NCBI GenBank assembly: GCA_028673005.1
Contig: CM054113.1
Span: 211,721,504 to 211,785,503 of the forward strand
DNA: 64,000 nucleotides
Direction: 5' to 3'
Source: Tanypteryx hageni
Taxonomy: Eukaryota; Arthropoda; Insecta; Odonata; Petaluridae
Shown: positions 53,880 to 63,599 of the stretch, piece after piece
How positions within the stretch are numbered: position 1 is the first letter of the stretch
Layout: each line of letters begins with the position of its first letter
Notes under the pieces: model-generated
The model's input: the letters and a program-made list of their open reading frames with translations, nothing else
Told to the model about the DNA's origin: nothing
The model's database searches: none
Program-made: the position numbers and the translations under genes

Positions 53880-55158
53880 CTTGGTAGGTTTTTGACCCAA
53901 CCAACTCAATCTGTAACATCCAAGGTCTTTCTTTTCATCTTCTCATATCCATCCCTTTCATAGACATCTAATATTTCTTTTCACTCCCTGCTTCTTTCCT
54001 ATTATCACCCCTTCTATGACTTCTTTAAATAAGCCTTTGCCTCTTGAAATCTGACATCCGTTTCTTGTCTTTCCTGTATTACTCTAATTAAGCTCTTAAC
54101 TTCTCCTGCTATGCTTAAAACTTTATCTGTTTTTCTCCACTTCTCAAATACTTCCAATCTGCTCAAATCTTCTTCTCCCATAGTCCATGTCTTACGCACA
54201 TGCATGGCACTACTCCATATCAAAGTTTTCATTAACCTACTTTTTATATCCTTATTCAGACTTCCTATTAACAACTAGTCATCTCTATTCTTATCCTGAT
54301 CTCTTTTATAATTCTCCCATCCTGAGTCAGGATACTACCTAAATAAGTAAAACACCACTAATTGCAGCCTTTTCCCATGCACAGTAACACAACCTGTGAT
54401 TTCCTGCTCTTGGTAGATCTCATGAGTTTAGTTTTCTTCTTCTTTCATGTCCTTTCTGAAACTGGAACTAATCTACACCCATATAGTTATTTGCTTTTAC
54501 TTCTAGACTTCTGTTCAAAATTCTGAGAATAACTTTAGCTGTATGTGAAATTAAACTGATTGCTCTATAATTTTGAGATTCAATTGCTTTATACTTCTTC
54601 AAGGGAATTAAAATTGATATACTGAATTCCTTTGGTCACCCTTATTTTCATATATTTTATGGCACAATTTATAAAAGCTCTTTTCCTAATTCCTTTAACA
54701 TTTCTACATGGAGATCATCTACTCCTACTGCTTTCTTTGACTTCATATCCCTAAGAGCCTTTTTAATCCTGTTGCCTAATATTCCCATGCCAGTACCGCC
54801 ACAGTAACATCTTCCTCCATCTTTATCGCAATAAATTCTGGCTTCAGATATTTTGCAAAGAATCCTCTACATACTCCATCTTTTCTTTGCATCCTCTGGC
54901 TCAAATAATAATTTGCCATTTTTCTCTTTAATTGTGGCCAATGTATTTCCCTTCTTGCTGCCTGTTAACTCCTTCACTTTTCCAAAGAATAAGTCTTTTC
55001 TGTCTCATTGTGGCAGCTCTTCCATCCCTTCATATTGTCCTTTCCACCAAAATTCTTTTGCCATTGTGGTTTCCCTTCTTTTCTTATTGTTCAATTCTCA
55101 ATACAATCTTCATTTTCAGGTATTAACCTGCTTCCACTTCCTCATCCTCCATTTTTTA
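53880..55158 (-). mobile_element. old LINE copy 2, left part
   Basis: Aligns with the LINE at 8450-11010 (for example TTTAATTGTGGCCA near 54926, CTGCTTTCTTTGACTT near 54730, TCTCTTTGACTCTTA-like segments). Minus-strand frames show RT C-terminal motifs: LMKTLIWSSAMHVRKTWTMG and DLSRLEVFEKWR at 54014-54274 (usually 'W-S-V-A-[LM]-Y-x-x-E-[TS]-W'). Broken by many stops. It is interrupted at 55158 by a SINE. Confidence 0.68.
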
Positions 55159-55263
55159 AGGGGGTGCTGGTGGTGTAGTGGTTAGGACACTGGCTGCTAC
55201 TCACCTGCTGCTCAAAGTGGCAGCAGGCACAAATCCTGTAAAAGTAGGACTTTTTCAGAGGTT
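55159..55263 (+). mobile_element. tRNA-derived SINE, 5' part (split by Jockey LINE)
   Basis: The segment contains a perfect A box TGGTGTAGTGG and a weak B box GGCACAAATCC about 35 bp later, after a tRNA-like head. It matches the intact SINE at 61631-62015 (GCTGGCTGCTACTYRCCTGC). Its continuation is at 59067-59232, on the other side of the LINE. Confidence 0.82.
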
Positions 55264-55395
55264 TATGTGTGTGTGTGTATGTTCCTTCCTTCTTGGTAGA
55301 AGGCATTCTCCAAAGTTTTATCCTAGCGATCTTCAGTGGAGGTCGTGTTCAAGTTTTCCGTAATGAGCCCTCCTTGGGCGAGCCAACCTTAGGCT

Positions 55396-58161
55396 CTATT
55401 TCTTGCGACTCCTCTTCGATGGGGGTTGATCCTCATCGAGACCGGTGGAGGCGCGCGGGCGTTTTCTGATGTCCCAGGGTAGGACTTTTGTGTCGGCGAG
55501 ATCCCGAATAATGGCGGGATTCCTCTCCTGCAGGCCGTCGTAGAAGCGACGGGCCGTGTCTTGCAGTCTCTCTTCAATGGGAGTGGTGCCGGTAAGCATG
55601 TATAGCACCTCAGTAGTGGTGTTCCAGCCAAGGTGCAGGATGGACCGAAGGCAGCTTCTCTCAGCAACCTTCAGTTTCTGGAGGGAGATATGCTGAAGGT
55701 ATCCACTCCAGGCCGGTGACGCGTATGTTAGCGCAGGGTAAATTACTGCGCGGTATAGATGTAGTTTGGCCTTTAGGGAGACCAGATCCGAACGAAGAAT
55801 CGGCGCAAGACCGATTCTAGATGTAATTGCCTTATAGGCCATCTTGGTGGCGTGTTGCTTGAACAGCAGATGTCGATCAAATACCACTCCGAGGTATTTG
55901 ACTTCATCCTGCCATTCTACTTCCACGGTGTCTATCAAGATGCCGTCCGGTTCCTTCTTTTTCCCTGGGGAGAAGTGGATCGCTTGCGTCTTTGCCGGGT
56001 TGATCGCCACTCGCCAGCTTGAGTACCAGTGCAGCAGTTGGTCCGTTGCCGTTTGCAAGTAGCGGGCTGCCATCGACGGCTTGGTGGATCTGGTGATCAC
56101 TGCGGCGTCGTCGGCGTACAGCGCCAGCATGGTGTTCCAGCCGAAGTCCTTTGGGATGTCCGCCGTGTAGATGTTGAACAGCTGGGGACCCAAGACAGAG
56201 CCTTGGGGAACACCAGCTGACACTGCATGCCATGGCGACAGGGTCTGCTGCCATGTCACCCGGAATTTCCTTCCTTGGAGGTAGGAGCGGATCAGCGCAA
56301 CTATCCAGGAGGGGTACTTCAGGAGGGCTAGTTTATGCAAAAGCCCCGCATGCCAGACCCTATCGAACGCCTTTTGGACGTCAAAGAAGACGCCGGTGGC
56401 TGAGCAGTTCCGGTTAAACGCTTCGGAGACGAAATCGCAGACTCTGGTAAGTTGGTGTACCGTGGCGTGTTCGCTCCGGAAACCAAACTGTTGCGGCGGC
56501 AGGATTTCGTTTTCTTCGGTGTGACACGTCAGATGGGGAAGGATGAGCCGTTCCAAAAGTTTCCCCAGACCATCAAGGAGGGAAATGGGCCGGAAGTTCT
56601 CTGGTCTCCTGGGCTTTCCCGGTTTGTGGAGACAGCAGACTCTGGCTAGCTTCCAACTGGATGGGAAGTGCCCAATGCATATGGCCGCATTGTAGATCGC
56701 CAGCAGGTGGGTGACAGAGCCGTTTGGAAGGCGTCGAAGGACTTTGTTCCGGATGCCGTCTTCTCCGGGGGCCTTTTTGAGTCGCAGTGACATAACCGCT
56801 GTCCACAGGTGTTCACGGGTGAAGGTCGGTGGTGGTGCAGAGTCGCCTTCGGTCTCGGTTCCCGGTGGAGGACTGCCAGGAGGGATGTCTGGACCGTCGT
56901 TTGGTTGGAAGGTGGTCTCCAAGTAGATAGCCAGATGTTTGGCTTTTTCCTCCTGTGTGTATGCTATTCCCAGGGATGTTTTCAGGGGAGGGTCAGCCTC
57001 CAGAGGGTTCCGAAGTCTCTTCGCCAAGCGCCAGATGGAGCCGTCCTCGTAGGATAGGGATGCCATTTTCTTGTCCCACATCTCGCTACGGTAGTCTCGG
57101 ATTTTTTCCCGGATGTGGTGTTCCTGCGCCTTGACTTGCCGCCGGAGGATGGGACAGCCAGTTTTATTCAGCTTACGCCGAAACCGGTTTTTCGCCTTAA
57201 TTAGCAGCAGGATGTCCTTGGGCAGGTTCTGGTAGTCGTTCCCGCGGCGGTGTTTTAACGGAACGGCCTCTGCCATGGCAGCGGTGATGGAGGTTGTTAG
57301 TAAAGACACGTGGTCGTCTATCTGGCCAGGAGTGAGAAGGTCCGGAGGTTCCTGCGGCAGCGAGTCTACTACCTTCTTCCTGAAGGCAGCCCAGTTCGCG
57401 TTGGCAAAGTCCAGAATAGGAGAAGGTGGAAGTAGGACCGGGCGGGCGCCAACATAAGCGACGACCGGGTAGTGGTCACTTTGAAGGCATGGAACGGTGT
57501 AGACGTTCGTGGAGAAGCGGATGGCAGATGTCAGGAAGAGGTCCAAGTACTCTCCAGAACCGGTGGAGTGAATTCTGGTAGGGGCAGCCGGAGCGAGGAG
57601 CTTAATTCCGCCAGTGTCGACCCAGCTGCGGAGCAGAAGTCCGTTCTTGTTGGAAGCTCGGGAATGCCAGGACTCGTGCTTGCAGTTATGGTCTCCGCCC
57701 GCTATGGTTGGAGTGCCTGGGGAGAAAAGATGTTGGAAGTCCTCCCCGTAGAACTTCCTCTTAGGTGCCAGGTAACAGGACACCAGCCGGATGACGCCCT
57801 TGGTGGTGGTTATCGACGCAGCTGTGGCCTCCAGCGTCTTTAAGTGTGGGAGCGTAAGTTCGACTGCAGGGACGTCATTGCGGACTAGAATGGCTGTTCC
57901 TCCCGCCGGTTTTGAGGACGTTTTTCTGTCGGTCCGGATGACTCGGTATCCAGCAACGCTCCATTTAGCAGCCGGGTGCAGATGGGTCTCTTGAATAAGG
58001 GCAGCTGTGATGGCCCTCTCCTTGAGGAAGGCTAGTAGCTCCGGTGTTTTTGCTGACATGCCACCATTGGCGTTCCAGATGGCAAGGACGATACCAGGCG
58101 GAGCGCTTTTAGCAGTGAATGGGCTGCGTTGCTCCGGATAGTTGGGCGATGACATTCCCAA
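55396..58161 (-). CDS. Jockey-type LINE ORF2: endonuclease-reverse transcriptase
   Basis: An intact 921-codon ORF. The apurinic-type endonuclease covers about residues 25-240: IWNANGG (28-34), LIQETHL (55-61), GGDHNCKHESW (155-165) and the catalytic SDHYPVV (228-234). The reverse transcriptase covers about 500-760: ENFRPISLL (521-529), FFDVQKAFDRVWH (592-604, motif A), VPQGSVLGPQLFNIY (651-665) and LYADDAAV (681-688, motif C). The C-terminal region has LTYASPAWSGYL. It overlaps ORF1 by 53 nt in another frame, as is common in two-ORF LINEs. It nicks target DNA and copies the element RNA by target-primed reverse transcription. No disabling change is visible in ORF2. Confidence 0.96.
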   Translation of the reverse strand: MGMSSPNYPEQRSPFTAKSAPPGIVLAIWNANGGMSAKTPELLAFLKERAITAALIQETHLHPAAKWSVAGYRVIRTDRKTSSKPAGGTAILVRNDVPAVELTLPHLKTLEATAASITTTKGVIRLVSCYLAPKRKFYGEDFQHLFSPGTPTIAGGDHNCKHESWHSRASNKNGLLLRSWVDTGGIKLLAPAAPTRIHSTGSGEYLDLFLTSAIRFSTNVYTVPCLQSDHYPVVAYVGARPVLLPPSPILDFANANWAAFRKKVVDSLPQEPPDLLTPGQIDDHVSLLTTSITAAMAEAVPLKHRRGNDYQNLPKDILLLIKAKNRFRRKLNKTGCPILRRQVKAQEHHIREKIRDYRSEMWDKKMASLSYEDGSIWRLAKRLRNPLEADPPLKTSLGIAYTQEEKAKHLAIYLETTFQPNDGPDIPPGSPPPGTETEGDSAPPPTFTREHLWTAVMSLRLKKAPGEDGIRNKVLRRLPNGSVTHLLAIYNAAICIGHFPSSWKLARVCCLHKPGKPRRPENFRPISLLDGLGKLLERLILPHLTCHTEENEILPPQQFGFRSEHATVHQLTRVCDFVSEAFNRNCSATGVFFDVQKAFDRVWHAGLLHKLALLKYPSWIVALIRSYLQGRKFRVTWQQTLSPWHAVSAGVPQGSVLGPQLFNIYTADIPKDFGWNTMLALYADDAAVITRSTKPSMAARYLQTATDQLLHWYSSWRVAINPAKTQAIHFSPGKKKEPDGILIDTVEVEWQDEVKYLGVVFDRHLLFKQHATKMAYKAITSRIGLAPILRSDLVSLKAKLHLYRAVIYPALTYASPAWSGYLQHISLQKLKVAERSCLRSILHLGWNTTTEVLYMLTGTTPIEERLQDTARRFYDGLQERNPAIIRDLADTKVLPWDIRKRPRASTGLDEDQPPSKRSRKK

Positions 58162-59056
58162 GGGCCGTTAGCTGCTGCTGCAGCACCGATGTTAGGGACT
58201 GCAGCGTGGTGAAGAGCGTCGTCAGTGCCGGCGCAAGAAGAGACATGTCAGGCCCCAACAGTGGCGTCTCAGAGGGCTGCTCAGGACGTGGGCGTTGCCT
58301 CCTGCTGCGTAGAGGCACGTTCAGCTCCTCCACGGTTTCTGAACGCGGGACAGCAGCAGGTTGGAGTGGTGGAAACTCCAGGCGCTGCCGTGGGTGAGGC
58401 AGCTGCTGGGCAGGGCGACGAGGAGCGTTCCCTCTGCCCCAGGCATTTACCACTCCGAGAGTGGGAACCGGGGCGGGCTTCTGAGGCGCCTTTGGTGTTT
58501 TCAGTGCTGCATGAGCCGGTTGTTCCGCCGCTATGGGTGCTCCAAACCGTTTGCGGTGCTCCACCTTGTAGACCGGGCAGGATCGGCTAAAGGCAGTATG
58601 CGGCCCTCCGCAATTGCAGCAGGTGGCCGGTCCGTCTTCGACAAGCTTCTGACAGGCTCTGCCCTCGTGTGGACCTGCGCACTTATAGCACCGAGGCGCC
58701 GAAGTGCAGAAGAGAGAAGAATGACCGAAGCGGTTGCACCGATAGCACATCTGCGGCTCCAGGTGCTTGTACCGCTGAATGCGGACTTTGGAGTTCCCCA
58801 GGGACATCCAACGGAGGAAGGCCTTGGGATCCCAGCCCGGGGCAGTGGCTCGGGTAGTAATGACAAAGATGCCGAGCGGTGTTTTGTCGGCGCGGCGAAT
58901 CTGACGGACCTTGAGTACCGGGACTCGGGCGTCCTCAAGGAGCTCTTTGATGTAGCTGTCGTCCGTCTTGTTGTGCAGGCCCCGAGCGGTGAAGCTAAGG
59001 ACCCTCTCTTCTCGGTCTCCCCAGGTGGAAAATTGTGCCTTCTCCAGCTCAAGCAT
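58109..59056 (-). CDS. Jockey-type LINE ORF1 (gag-like, N-terminally truncated)
   Basis: From the first ATG inside the LINE (59056) the frame gives 315 codons. It holds a putative RNA-recognition-like region (GLHNKTDDSYIKELLEDARV PVLKVRQIRR) and three CCHC zinc knuckles: CYRCNRFGHSSLFC, CYKCAGPHEGRAC and CCNCGGPHTAFSRSC, at about residues 104-160. A Pro/Arg-rich C-terminal part follows. The open frame continues upstream to 59266, but those 70 codons are antisense SINE sequence beyond the target duplication, so they are not part of the element. ORF1 is therefore cut 5'. Confidence 0.88.
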   Translation of the reverse strand: MLELEKAQFSTWGDREERVLSFTARGLHNKTDDSYIKELLEDARVPVLKVRQIRRADKTPLGIFVITTRATAPGWDPKAFLRWMSLGNSKVRIQRYKHLEPQMCYRCNRFGHSSLFCTSAPRCYKCAGPHEGRACQKLVEDGPATCCNCGGPHTAFSRSCPVYKVEHRKRFGAPIAAEQPAHAALKTPKAPQKPAPVPTLGVVNAWGRGNAPRRPAQQLPHPRQRLEFPPLQPAAVPRSETVEELNVPLRSRRQRPRPEQPSETPLLGPDMSLLAPALTTLFTTLQSLTSVLQQQLTALGNVIAQLSGATQPIHC

Positions 59057-59066
59057 CCTCTTGACG

Positions 59067-59232
59067 TTTTTCAGAGGTTGTCCAGCCCCCTGTTTGTGTG
59101 GTTTGAGGAGACTGCACAAAGTCAGCACCCCTTCCTTCGGAAAGGACGTTAAGCAATTGGTCCCCTTGGTGCTTTTCATAAAGAATAGGCTAATGCTGGC
59201 ACCAGGTTTCCCTCCTCCCTTCTGTGCCTGTG
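59067..59232 (+). mobile_element. tRNA-derived SINE, 3' part
   Basis: Continues the SINE from 55263: CCAGCCCCCTGTTTGTGTGG, GGACGTTAAGCAATTGG and GGTTTCCCTCCTCCCTTCTG, all with close matches in the intact copy at 61631-62015. It stops about 130 bp before the expected SINE 3' end. Confidence 0.85.
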
Positions 59233-61150
59233 CAGTTGATGAGTGCAACATGACCATGGCAGTCAATGCACTTACAAATCAATTCAACTAAAAAACTACA
59301 TTTTTAAAAATCATCTCTTCGGTAACCTAGGGCTTCCTAATTTTATTTAAGGTTATTTTTCTAATCATTTTATTCACATTTTCTAGGACACATGCTTTCA
59401 TAACTCCCCAGTCACCCTCAATAGTATCTTGCCTACCAGCATTTTCTAGGGCTTGCTTAACATCTAAATCTTATTTCTTTACTCTATCCCCTTTTACTAA
59501 TTTTTAAAATTATATAAAATTATAAATAAGACCTCATGACCAACTAATTATGATAAGAATCTGCATCTGCCCCCAAAAAACTATGAAAGTTCAAAATGCT
59601 ATTCTTACATCTTCATCTGATCATAACATAACCAATCTGATGCTACTGTATACCCCTCAACATTTTTCAGAAATATCTTTTTGTTATAATGCTCAAACAC
59701 TTACTACTTCTCATCAGTCTGTTCCTTTTACAAAAATCTATCATTTACTGTACTCTCTCACTTCTCCTTCCATGGCCTACTTCCTCAATTTTAGTACTGT
59801 CCTTGCCTTCCCCCTCTATAGAATTCCAATTCTCCATGACTATTATGTTCTTTCTTGCTTTTACTTCTCACATAAACCTCACGCTGATTGGAGAATTCAT
59901 CCAATTCCTCCTAACTGTGGTCACTCGTGAGCATATATTATTGTAAGTCTTGGTAGGATTCGATTTAAACCGATAAATGTCGATAAACATCGAATTTGTA
60001 AAAATTTTAAATTCAGCAAAAATGAATTTTCTTTGATAACTGTGTATTTTTCACCTAAACATTTTCTACAAAATTGTGTTATTATTTTTAAATTCGGTTT
60101 GACTCACTCAAACTTATTATATTTTAGTACCAAACATTTAACTTCAAATCCTCAGAAGAGAAAATTGGCATTTGTCATAGTGTGTGCTACACTTCATTTT
60201 GAATTCCCTAGACTGCTTTATAGGGTCTTTTATGATGTCATTGACTTAAGGCATCATTCCATGTTTGTGCTAAGGTTTTTTTTTACATTCATTGTCATTT
60301 GTTGCTCAAAAAGATAAGTTTTTCCTCAAAATATTCGTATATACATTTGATTGTACATTATATTCATGTCAAATTAAATTTATTGAATGGTCACAATTTT
60401 GTGAATAAGGAACATAACTCAATGAGTAAAATATACTTGCTGATTTAATACGAAAAATTAGCTGTTCAGGGTTAGTGTTTGAAGTCAACTACAGCATATT
60501 CATGAAAATTCAGAGAACAATGAACAATCCGGCATACAATAGGTCCTAATTTTATAATTACATTTTAGTAAAATTCACCAAGGAATTAAATTTATGAAAT
60601 TTTTCTAGATATAAATTGATAAAATGAATTAAAATAAATGCAGTTTTAGGAAATATAAATGTCAATTTTATTGGTTGCTTTTGAGAAATATAAACCTCGA
60701 AAATTACAAGCCTAATAATATGTATTAAAATAAATGTTGAGATATCCATTGTCAATTTTTAGGAAAAATAAATATTGATTTTTAAGAATAATAAATCTCA
60801 AAAACTACCAAGCCTAATTATTGTATAATCGCCAAATCTACCAGTTCTGCCTTAACCTCCACTAACATCATATGGTCACTCTTTGACCTGATTTTTTTTA
60901 TCTAAAACTAATGCTACTTCCCTCTGGCTTTCATTTATACCACATTATATTACCCTGAAATCATCACTCCAAAAATCTTCCTCTTCTTACCAGTTAACTT
61001 CTCACAAGACTTAATCTTACCTCTCTGCATTTTCAGTTTTATATTTTCCAATTTACCTTTCCTAACCATCGTCCTTATGTTCTACATCCACATTCCACTA
61101 TTCCAATTTCTGAAGCCTTCCTCCATCATTTCATTGTTATGGCATGTGTA
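59233..61150 (-). mobile_element. probable old LINE continuation (endonuclease part)
   Basis: The pyrimidine-rich plus strand is antisense to a LINE. At 60820-60910 the minus strand shows ALVLDKK- and LVEVKAE-like pieces, the same endonuclease region seen at 49127-49578. 59990-60800 looks like unrelated AT-rich insertion sequence with repeated AAATATAAA...CTCRAAAA motifs. Together with 53880-55158 it would make one LINE copy interrupted by the SINE. Heavily decayed, so borders are loose. Confidence 0.4.
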
Positions 61151-61630
61151 AGGATTTCATGAGATTTTGATTTTCATCACACACCATGAAATAAATTTCT
61201 ATTTACAAACTGTGCCATGATGCTTGGAATAATAGTTGAGGTGGTTTCCTGTTGCTCTCATCAACAGTGTTTTCACATGACACCATCTCATAATTAGACT
61301 GAACCACTTGTTAGAGATGCCTAGCAGCAGGTGCCTCTATGATATACCAATGCTGCATGGATTGCTCTTATTGTTACTCTAGTCCTCACCTACTGACCTA
61401 CCAGGAGCAGATGTTCCAGCTAGTGTAGCTCTTGAAGTCTATGGAACACTCAAAGCCCTTCTACCACAACAAGAATGTAGTTCAAAGAAGGGTGGAAATA
61501 GGTGAGATGTGGCAATTCTTCAATATGCAGTTCAATTCTGACACAAGGATAGTAAGCAAGGTTGTTTTATTAGGTTGTCAATAAATTAATGTCATATTTT
61601 TTGAGAAATAAAAACTCTTATTAAAAATCA

Positions 61631-62015
61631 GGGGGAGCCGGTGATATAGCAGTTAGGATGCTGGCTGCTACTTGCCTGCTGCTTTAAGGGACAGCGGGCA
61701 TGAATCCTGCAAAAGTAGTATTTTTTTCTGAGGTCACCCAGCCCCCTGCTTATGTGGCTTGAGGAGACCATGCAAAAATCAGTGCTCAGTCCTTCGGAAG
61801 GGATGTTAAGCAGTTGGCCACCTTGGTGCTTTTTGTAAAGAGTAGGCTAATGTTGGCATCGGGTTTCCCTCCTCCCTTCTGTGTGTGTGTGTGCCCGGTG
61901 TGGAAGGCAATGGGAAACTATCACACCATGAATGTTTATTCCCTAGTCATCAAACCGATCAGATGATTGGTATATTGGATCTGTCATAAGATAGAATACT
62001 TGAAGAAGAAGAATA
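61631..62015 (+). mobile_element. tRNA-derived SINE, intact copy with 11-bp TSD
   Basis: Flanked by ATTAAAAATCA at 61620-61630 and 62016-62026. A tRNA-like head (GTGATATAGCAGTTAGGATG as A-box region, GGGCATGAATCC as B box) is followed by a roughly 280-bp unrelated body and a (GAA)n-type tail (CTTGAAGAAGAAGAATA). The body is shared with 59067-59232. Confidence 0.9.
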
Positions 62016-62183
62016 ATTAAAAATCAAATCATGCTGAATCAATTACATATATTCCATTAATATATATGATAGAACCTCATCTCTTAACCAGATTTTCAAT
62101 TCCCTGTTTGAAGAACACTGGTGGTTTGGAGCCAATGAATAAATTGATATCCTGCTTGACTTCCTCTTCATTTTCAAATTTTT

Positions 62184-63545
62184 ACTTTCTCTATGAAGTA
62201 CATCCAGTCCCCGACTAACACAACAGATGCATTCTTAAAAAAATTCATGTAAGATGAAATTGTGTTAGTCAGAAATGAATTTCTCATAAGAAATAATGTA
62301 AATACGAGGGATGCGTTCCAGCATCATAATCTGATTAACATATTTTAAATTTTATTCCTTTATTATGACTATACTTGGGTTAATGCTTAGTGTTTTTATT
62401 TATGTATATGTCATACACGTAACTCATTTTTACAGAAAAGAAATGATGATGATGCAGATGGTTCGTAGCGTTGCTTTGTTAAGACCTGTATGATGAACGA
62501 TATCACGTTTGTTCATTGTTCTCATAGCGCTTAAGTAAATATAGTTTTTGCTCTAGCAATATAACTTTTCTTGGTTTCTTACTACCACCACCAGTAAAAT
62601 GTGAACTATAAACTCCAGCGTATTTCACATGTTCAACTGTTCACCACTTATTTAGCAGACTTTATTTAGAAGATTTGTAAAATGATAATTTTAAACAACA
62701 AATAACTAAGAATTAAACATTTTTTTAATACATGAAATAATTTTTCAAAAGATAACAACATACGATCTATAGAAAATTACAAAAATGGTCAAAGGAAATT
62801 TTAAAAACATTCAAGAATGGCATTTTTCTACATTGCAGTTTAAATATTACGAAATGCCTCGCCTTCTGCATCAGACTCATAGAAATTGTCAAATTCATTG
62901 TCTGGATCAGATGTTACGATAATGGGCTCATTGTCATTCGTAATAAATGAAGAGCAGGGCTAGTTTGTTTCCATTTTTGCTTTCTAGACCTTTTTCACGA
63001 TTGTAGAGAAGTCATGGAGAAATCGTGTTAAACCGAATGACCAGTCATGTTAGTTGAAAATTGTGTTAAACCGAAATCGCGTTGGTAGAATTTGTGTTAG
63101 TCAGGGATTGGGTGTATAGAGAAAGTATTGTTTTCATGAAAAAATCGAATTCGAGATTTCAACGTAAATACATTATAAGGTCCTCTGAACACGTTTTGAC
63201 TTTTCTCGATGATGTCCATGTATCTGTGACTGGAATTTTGTGGGTGCTCTAACTCAAAAACTAATAATCCGATCAGCATAAAATTTCATATTTAGCATTT
63301 GTAATATAAAGTCAAAAACTGATTCGATTTTAGCTAAAATTGGTTGACTGGAAGTGGGTGTCTACTCTTTTTAATATTTGTTTAATATTTGATGAATGTA
63401 AAAAAGTATTGGAATAAAAGTAGGAAATATAATTTTCTGCAATGTTTGTTCAAAGCATTTTCCTATATATATTGTTTAAGAGAAATTTTTAAAACTAAAT
63501 TTTAGCTGCCACCACCACACCACCTACCGGTGACTATTGTAAACA
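62184..63545. mobile_element. MITE with ACTTTCTCTATA ends, copy 6, split by a nested MITE
   Basis: Starts ACTTTCTCTATGAAGTA, is interrupted at 62201, and resumes at 63115 with TAGAGAAAGTATTGTTTTCA TGAAAAAATCG. It continues through CTCTAACTCAAAAACTAATA to GCTGCCACCACCACACCACC, the reverse complement of the 2832-3634 family. Confidence 0.7.
62201..63114. mobile_element. 914-bp pogo/Tigger-type MITE nested at TA
   Basis: Ends CATCCAGTCCCCGACTAACA (left) and CACCCAATCCCTGACTAACA (right, reverse complement), flanked by TA at 62199-62200 and 63115-63116. Inside both ends are repeated GTGTTAGTCAG / GTGTTAAACCGA units. Uninterrupted relatives of the host MITE confirm the site. No transposase. Confidence 0.88.
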
Positions 63546-63599
63546 CTTTATGCTTAGTTAAGTAAAAGAGAGCGAGCTACACTGGCAAATATATAAAAT

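Larger units (their letters stand above)
55264..59066 (-). mobile_element. Jockey-type LINE, 5'-truncated, 3.8 kb
   Basis: Flanked by the 13-bp duplication TTTTTCAGAGGTT (55251-55263 and 59067-59079), which is contiguous in the SINE sequence and so marks the insertion exactly. Read on the minus strand it carries a truncated ORF1, a full-length ORF2 and a short 3' tail ending in (CA)n. Its coding part is clearly GC-rich against AT-rich surroundings. Confidence 0.93.

Noticed and set aside
56029..58397. Several plus-strand ORFs of 60-120 codons
   Set aside because: They are antisense shadows of the GC-rich Jockey ORF2 and ORF1, where stop codons are rare in all frames.
58361..59152. 263-codon plus-strand ORF
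   Set aside because: Antisense to the zinc-knuckle ORF1 and the LINE/SINE junction. No recognisable motif, and its length is explained by high GC.
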